This document shows positions 7,524 through 11,180 of a stretch of DNA of 11,180 nt, piece by piece; positions within the stretch are counted from its first letter, which is position 1, and the number at the start of each line of letters is the position of its first letter. A program made the translations under genes and the position numbers. Below the pieces are notes generated by a model. That model was given only the letters and a program-made list of their open reading frames with translations. It was not told the origin of the DNA and made no database searches. This DNA is from Candidatus Sulfotelmatobacter sp. (lineage in GTDB: Bacteria > Acidobacteriota > Terriglobia > Terriglobales > SbA1): the NCBI GenBank assembly GCA_030151135.1, contig JASLEQ010000117.1:1-11180 (forward strand), given 5' to 3'.

Positions 7524-9296
7524 ATGAAGCCAGCTGTTTCCCCCGATCGAGAATCCGACAAGGTAAGTTCCGGACCACGCGAGCGGCTGCTTGTGATCTC
7601 ACTACTCGGGATAGTTGTAGGTCTGATGGGTGGATTTGTGGCCGAGTTCCTGTTGCGCGCCATCAACCTTTTGACCGATCTCTTCTTCTATGGCAAATGG
7701 AGCACCGCATATTTACCGCCGAGCCAGGCGCCGAGTCGCTGGTGGTTTTTGATCCTGCCTGCGGCTGGCGGACTAGCCGTCGGCCTACTCGTGCAGTATT
7801 TCTCTCCCGAGATCAAGGGCGACGGCATCCCTGAAGCTATGGCGGTTGTGCTCACGAAGGGAAGCATCGTCAAACCGCGAGTCAGCTTCTTCAAACCGCT
7901 CAGCGCGGCGATCACCGTGGGATCTGGTGGCCCGTTTGGTGCTGAAGGGCCCATCATTCAGACTGGAGCCGCGTTGGGCTCAATCGTCGGGCAGCTAATT
8001 CCCGCCTCTCCTTCGGAGCGGCGAATTCTGCTGGCATGCGGAGCTGCCGCAGGTCTCGCCGGTGTTTTCAAGACGCCTTTCGCTGGGGTCATGATGGCTA
8101 TCGAATTACTGGTCTTTGAGTTTCGGGCGAGATCATTCATACCTATCGCACTCGCTTCTGCGACTGGCACGATGGTGGCAATGGGGTTTCGCGGCGGGCT
8201 GCCGGTGTTCCCGCTTGAAACTAATTATCACTTCCATGCTGGAGAGTTGCCGTTCTTCGTCATACTCGGCGTATGTTGCGCGGGCCTAGCTTGGGTGATG
8301 ACACGGGCGCTGTACACGTGTGAAGAATTCTTCGAATCGATCAAGATTTGGTTCCCGCTGATCCCGGCCTTAGGCGGATTGTTCGTCGGAATCCTCGCTC
8401 ATTTCTATCCGCAGGTCTTAGGAACCGGCTACAACGTGATCGCAGAAGTGTTAGCCACTCCACAACCCCTTCACAAGTTGCTCGGAATCGGGCTGGCGAA
8501 ACTTGCCGCATTCGCGGTAGCCCTGGGATCGGGAGCATCGGGCGGAACATTCGCACCGGCGTTAATGATCGGAGGCAGCCTGGGTGCGGCGTTCGGAGGA
8601 TTGGTGCACCTGATTCTGCCGAATTCGTCGGCCATTGGCATTTATGGCATGGTCGCAACCGCCGCGCTCTTCGGCAGCGTCTATCGCGCCACGCCCAGCG
8701 CCATTCTATTCATGCTCGAAGTCACAGGAGCATACAACGCATTCCTGCCGGTATTTCTCGTCGCAGTGGTCGCGGACTTGGCAGTGCATTACCTGATGCG
8801 AACCACGATAAATACAGAACGGCTGGTGCGCCGCGGAACGCTTGTTCCTGATGCCTACACAGTCGATCCCATGAAGCTCATGCGTGTGCGCGACGTCATG
8901 AATCGCGACGTCGATACGGTTCACGCCGGCCAGCGAGTGAACGAATTCCTCGCAGAGGTGATGAATCACGGATCGGTCCCGGTTGTAGACGAACAAGGAC
9001 ATTTGCTCGGGATGCTCCGACGAAGTGACTTGCTCGCGGCGCAGCCAGAAGCAACGGCCGCAGACCTTGCCCAGCGAGAATTCCCTGTCGTATATTCCGA
9101 CGAAATTGTGCACGACATTGCGCTTCGCTTCGTGCAGCAAGAACTGGGGCGGTGTCCGGTCCTGGATCGTGAAACCGGCCAACTGACAGGAATTCTGACT
9201 GCATTCGATCTGCTGAAGGCAAAAGACTGGGAGCACTTGCAGGAGTTATCTGAGCCCGCAAGGCTTTGGAAAAGACGTCCCGCAGAGACCGGTTGA
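7524..9296 (+). CDS. CLC-family anion channel/transporter with two CBS domains
   Basis: A 590-residue membrane protein. The CLC core spans about residues 20-430, followed by two cytoplasmic CBS domains (about 452-505 and 515-568), which in this family often bind adenine nucleotides and regulate gating. The anion-path motifs are recognisable: GDGIP (99-103) in place of GSGIP, GAEGP (139-143) in place of GREGP with the gating glutamate Glu141 kept, and GTFAP (341-345) in place of GIFAP. By eye, the inner proton glutamate of ClC-ec1 (Glu203) aligns with Leu195, next to the conserved Glu194. The chloride-coordinating tyrosine (Tyr445) aligns with Asn430 in TINTERLVRRG. This suggests transport coupling unlike ClC-ec1, possibly channel behaviour. 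The substrate (chloride, fluoride, nitrate or other) is not determined. The ATG has only a weak GGGG upstream. The gene may be co-transcribed with marR. Confidence 0.94.
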   Translation: MKPAVSPDRESDKVSSGPRERLLVISLLGIVVGLMGGFVAEFLLRAINLLTDLFFYGKWSTAYLPPSQAPSRWWFLILPAAGGLAVGLLVQYFSPEIKGDGIPEAMAVVLTKGSIVKPRVSFFKPLSAAITVGSGGPFGAEGPIIQTGAALGSIVGQLIPASPSERRILLACGAAAGLAGVFKTPFAGVMMAIELLVFEFRARSFIPIALASATGTMVAMGFRGGLPVFPLETNYHFHAGELPFFVILGVCCAGLAWVMTRALYTCEEFFESIKIWFPLIPALGGLFVGILAHFYPQVLGTGYNVIAEVLATPQPLHKLLGIGLAKLAAFAVALGSGASGGTFAPALMIGGSLGAAFGGLVHLILPNSSAIGIYGMVATAALFGSVYRATPSAILFMLEVTGAYNAFLPVFLVAVVADLAVHYLMRTTINTERLVRRGTLVPDAYTVDPMKLMRVRDVMNRDVDTVHAGQRVNEFLAEVMNHGSVPVVDEQGHLLGMLRRSDLLAAQPEATAADLAQREFPVVYSDEIVHDIALRFVQQELGRCPVLDRETGQLTGILTAFDLLKAKDWEHLQELSEPARLWKRRPAETG

Positions 9297-9377
9297 CCTG
9301 ACATAGGGCCGGCGCCCGGGCAATCCCCTTGTACTGTGGTAACCAGGACGCTGTCATAATTTTGCCTTGGAACGACG

Positions 9378-9383
9378 TATAAT
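9378..9383 (+). promoter_or_regulatory. Candidate -10 box for the 101-residue membrane protein
   Basis: A perfect TATAAT lies 12 bases before the ATG at 9396. If used, transcription would begin around 9390 and the message would have a leader of only about six bases. No good -35 hexamer is present at 16-18 bp, so this rests on the -10 box alone. Confidence 0.35.
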
Positions 9384-9395
9384 TGACGCACGTCT

Positions 9396-9701
9396 ATGAC
9401 TCCGGGCCGAGTTGCATGTGGATTCGCGCTGGTGGCTGTCCTATCAATACTGGGGATTTTCTTTTTCCCGGTGCTGCAGGGGCCATATTCCGCAGTCCAT
9501 GGTCCGGCGACAGCGCTGCTCTCTATCCGTGCCGCTGCCCGTTTGCGGCTGATGATTGTGCGGTCGGGACTCGCCGCCGTTCGCGATTCACTTTGTCGCG
9601 CGGCTATGACGCTCATCGCGCTTTCATGGAGCGCGCTGTCATCGACGCTTTGCACGCTGCATAGTCTGCCTTCGGAACTTTGCCCTGTTCTCCGCTGCTG
9701 A
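9396..9701 (+). CDS. Small hydrophobic protein, probable membrane protein, unknown function
   Basis: A 101-residue frame. Residues 6-26 are a strong membrane helix or uncleaved signal (CGFALVAVLSILGIFFFPV), followed by QGPYSAVHGPATALLSIRAAARLRL (28-52) and a moderately hydrophobic second half with three cysteines after residue 84. The block GPYSAVHGPATAL looks like a motif of short acidobacterial membrane proteins, but I cannot name a family and this is from memory. An in-frame TGA at 9384-9386 means that translation can start no earlier than 9396. There is no Shine-Dalgarno, and a TATAAT lies just upstream, so a short-leader message is plausible. An alternative frame over the same DNA (9383-9664) and long antisense frames look like chance. 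The gene lies between the CLC and lipoprotein genes on the same strand. Confidence 0.55.
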   Translation: MTPGRVACGFALVAVLSILGIFFFPVLQGPYSAVHGPATALLSIRAAARLRLMIVRSGLAAVRDSLCRAAMTLIALSWSALSSTLCTLHSLPSELCPVLRC

Positions 9702-9833
9702 TTCGTTTCAGCCAATCGCTCACGAATATCAAACTCCAGGTTGCAAGCAGCTACGCGTCTGCCTTGGGCTGGCGCGATCTACCTGTGACCATTGAGCAAG
9801 TCTCTTCTGCCATTCCAGGCTTAACTCGATATG

Positions 9834-9839
9834 AGGAGG
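9834..9839 (+). promoter_or_regulatory. Ribosome binding site that fixes the lipoprotein start
   Basis: AGGAGG followed after six bases by GTG (9846). The upstream in-frame ATG at 9831 overlaps this site and has none of its own, so the GTG is the better start. It also gives a lipoprotein signal peptide of normal length. Confidence 0.82.
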
Positions 9840-9845
9840 ATTCAA

Positions 9846-10577
9846 GTGACAAAATCAGTATTCGAAAAGCTATTGTTTGCAGGAATTTTTGTCGGCGTAC
9901 TCTCCCTTGCCGGTTGCAACAAGAAAGCCGCCAAGGCTACGCCGCCGTCTCCGCCGCCTCCAGCGTCACCAACAGCCACGCTGGCTGCTAACCCCGCTGT
10001 CATTGAACAAGGTCAATCCACTACTTTGACGTGGAACACTCAGAATGCGACAGACGTTGCTATCGACGGAGTCGGCTCAGTATCCGGTTCCGGCTCAAAA
10101 ACGATCACGCCGAGTTCGTCTACTACGTATACGCTTACGGCAAAAGGACCTGGCGGAACGCAGGATGCGTCGGCACGAGTAACGGTGAATGCAAAAGCCG
10201 CCCAGATGGCAGCGCCATCACCTTCCGACGCTGATCTGTTCGCGCAGAATGTGAAAGATGTGATGTTCGATTATGACAAGTCGAACATCCGTCAGGATCA
10301 GGCCCCGGTCGCGCAGGGTGACGCATCGTTTCTGGCACAACATCCGTCGATCAAAATTGTGGTCGAAGGACACTGTGACGACCGCGGATCAGAAGAGTAC
10401 AACCTGGCTCTTGGTACCAGCCGCGCGGAATCGCTGAAGGAATCCTTGCTGCAGCAGGGCGTTTCGGCAGACCGCATCAAAACCATCAGCCTGGGGAAAG
10501 AGAAGCCGTTCTGCACGGAGAGCAACGAACAATGCTGGCAGAGAAACCGCATCGATCACTTCAGCATGGCCAACTAG
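9846..10577 (+). CDS. Pal/OmpA-like peptidoglycan-associated lipoprotein with Ig-like domain
   Basis: A 243-residue outer-membrane lipoprotein candidate. From the GTG, residues 1-23 are a signal peptide ending in the lipobox LSLAGC, with Cys24 as the lipid site. Residues 31-43 are a Pro-rich tether. About 43-116 is an Ig-like beta domain (ANPAVIEQGQSTTLTWNT..., ending DASARVTVNA). About 136-240 is the OmpA C-terminal domain that binds peptidoglycan: VMFDYDKSNIR, then EGHCDDRGSEEYNLALGTSRA with the Asp and Arg expected to hold diaminopimelate. The end reads CTESNEQCWQRNRIDHF, where most relatives have NRRxHF, so the second Arg is an Ile here. Three cysteines lie in this domain (177, 223, 230). 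The role is tethering the outer membrane to the wall, perhaps with the Tol system, though no tol genes are in view. A hairpin terminator follows the stop. Confidence 0.93.
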   Translation: MTKSVFEKLLFAGIFVGVLSLAGCNKKAAKATPPSPPPPASPTATLAANPAVIEQGQSTTLTWNTQNATDVAIDGVGSVSGSGSKTITPSSSTTYTLTAKGPGGTQDASARVTVNAKAAQMAAPSPSDADLFAQNVKDVMFDYDKSNIRQDQAPVAQGDASFLAQHPSIKIVVEGHCDDRGSEEYNLALGTSRAESLKESLLQQGVSADRIKTISLGKEKPFCTESNEQCWQRNRIDHFSMAN

Positions 10578-10588
10578 CACGTTGATAG

Positions 10589-10614
10589 AGGCGGCTCGGA
10601 AATCCGGGCCGCCT
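10589..10614 (+). terminator. Hairpin terminator after the lipoprotein gene
   Basis: A 12-bp stem (10589-10600 with 10603-10614, one G-T wobble; the innermost pair probably stays open to give a four-base loop) begins 11 bases after the stop. The following tail GTTCCTTCCGTTTG is T-rich but broken, so termination may be partial, leaving read-through to the TPR gene possible. Confidence 0.6.
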
Positions 10615-10672
10615 GTTCCTTCCGTTTGAATTTCCACGTTCAATTGCCCGATAGTATGAGGAGAGTTCTGTA

Positions 10673-11180
10673 GTGCTCGAAAAGCAAGAAGTTATGGCAT
10701 CGCCCAGACTGGCGAAATATCGCTTCTATTTGCGCCAACGTCCTACATTGCTGGTCGTGCTGTCGGTCGTGACGGTCCTCTTCTTCTTGTCAGTGACCGG
10801 GCTTGCAAAAATCTATTTTGGACAACGGGAATCTCTTGGCACTCGCTGGTTCACTCGCGGGCTGGCGGATCTGAAAGCAGCCAATTACGCGGCTGCCGTC
10901 ACCGAGTTCCGCACTGCTCTGCTCTATTCGCGCGATGATTATTCTTACCAACTCAATCTGGCGGAAGCTCTAATCGGACTGAAGCGTACAGGAGAAGCTT
11001 CAGCCTATCTTCTGAATCTGTGGGATCGCGAACCCGACAACGGCTTAGTGAATCTGGAATTGGCACGAATCGCTCGGCAGCAACGTCGCACGGATGATGC
11101 GATCCGGTACTATCACGACGCCGAGTACGCGGCTTGGCCCCGGGATGAGGAGAATCAGCGGCGCGAGGCGCGCCTCGAGT
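10673..11180 (+). CDS. Membrane-anchored TPR protein (3' end cut by window)
   Basis: The first 169 codons of an open frame that runs off the window. Residues 1-23 are basic and cytoplasmic, and about 24-45 are a membrane helix (TLLVVLSVVTVLFFLSVTG). From about residue 54 helical TPR-type repeats begin: RGLADLKAANYAAAVTEFRTAL, then YQLNLAEALIGLKRTGEASAYLLNLW, then VNLELARIARQQRRTDDAIRYYHDA. The repeats would lie outside the membrane, if the basic N-terminus stays inside. The GTG start follows AGGAG at nine bases; an in-frame ATG seven codons on (10694) has no ribosome binding site. TPRs bind other proteins, so a scaffold role at the envelope beside the Pal-like lipoprotein is a reasonable guess, no more. 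The gene is 95 bases downstream of the lipoprotein gene, with a hairpin between. Confidence 0.85.
   Translation, partial: MLEKQEVMASPRLAKYRFYLRQRPTLLVVLSVVTVLFFLSVTGLAKIYFGQRESLGTRWFTRGLADLKAANYAAAVTEFRTALLYSRDDYSYQLNLAEALIGLKRTGEASAYLLNLWDREPDNGLVNLELARIARQQRRTDDAIRYYHDAEYAAWPRDEENQRREARLE

Noticed and set aside
9306..9317. GC-rich inverted repeat GGGC-CGGC-GCCC after the CLC stop
   Set aside because: The stem is only four base pairs and no T-run follows, so it does not qualify as a terminator.
9383..9664. 93-codon plus-strand frame overlapping the 101-residue frame
   Set aside because: Its composition is random (many Cys, Arg, Pro), with no membrane segment, while the competing frame has a clean hydrophobic helix.
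8966..9715. 249-codon minus-strand open frame antisense to the CLC gene and the 101-residue gene
   Set aside because: It lies opposite a well-supported CLC/CBS coding region; its product is rich in Ser, Arg and Ala with no domain or ribosome binding site, typical of antisense frames in GC-rich genes.
9831..9845. Upstream in-frame ATG for the lipoprotein
   Set aside because: It overlaps the AGGAGG ribosome binding site that serves the GTG at 9846, and it would lengthen the signal peptide without need.
9680..9991. 103-codon plus-strand frame running into the lipoprotein gene
   Set aside because: It overlaps the lipoprotein signal peptide in another frame and has no support of its own.

Overview
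The window looks like chromosomal DNA of a soil-type Acidobacteriota (Terriglobia, Koribacter-like). This is inferred from moderately high GC, from a Pal-type lipoprotein with a Pro-rich linker and an Ig-like domain ahead of its OmpA domain, from a secreted SYLF (YSC84) protein, and from several TPR proteins. No rRNA, tRNA, CRISPR, insertion sequence or phage gene was seen, so nothing marks the stretch as a mobile island.

Left half, all on the minus strand (read from right to left). purB (adenylosuccinate lyase, GTG start with a good ribosome binding site) is followed by a secreted SYLF-domain protein that ends in a clear intrinsic terminator. After a 313-base gap comes an 866-residue protein made of TPR repeats, a Pro-rich linker, a GAF domain and a GGDEF-like domain that has lost the GGDEF signature. 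Seventeen bases after its stop comes a 73-residue two-helix membrane protein with its own ribosome binding site. The last gene is a thiolase (acetyl-CoA acetyltransferase type) whose C-terminal end is cut off by the window edge.

Centre. purB and a MarR-family regulator diverge from 6689-6970. In front of marR there is a consensus -10 box built into a 21-bp palindrome. A second palindrome with the same TATCG-N5-CGATA core lies exactly 29 bp downstream, around the expected transcription start. This is the most convincing regulatory structure in the window and suggests autorepression.

Right half, all on the plus strand. marR is followed 91 bases later by a CLC-family anion transporter with two CBS domains, in which key transport residues deviate from the ClC-ec1 model. 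Next come a small membrane protein (101 residues, probably short-leader or leaderless), the Pal/OmpA-like lipoprotein (start corrected to a GTG behind AGGAGG), a hairpin terminator, and the first 169 residues of a membrane-anchored TPR protein that runs off the window. The lipoprotein and the TPR protein fit an envelope role. The other neighbours look like ordinary housekeeping or accessory genes, and no multi-gene defence or biosynthetic system is evident.
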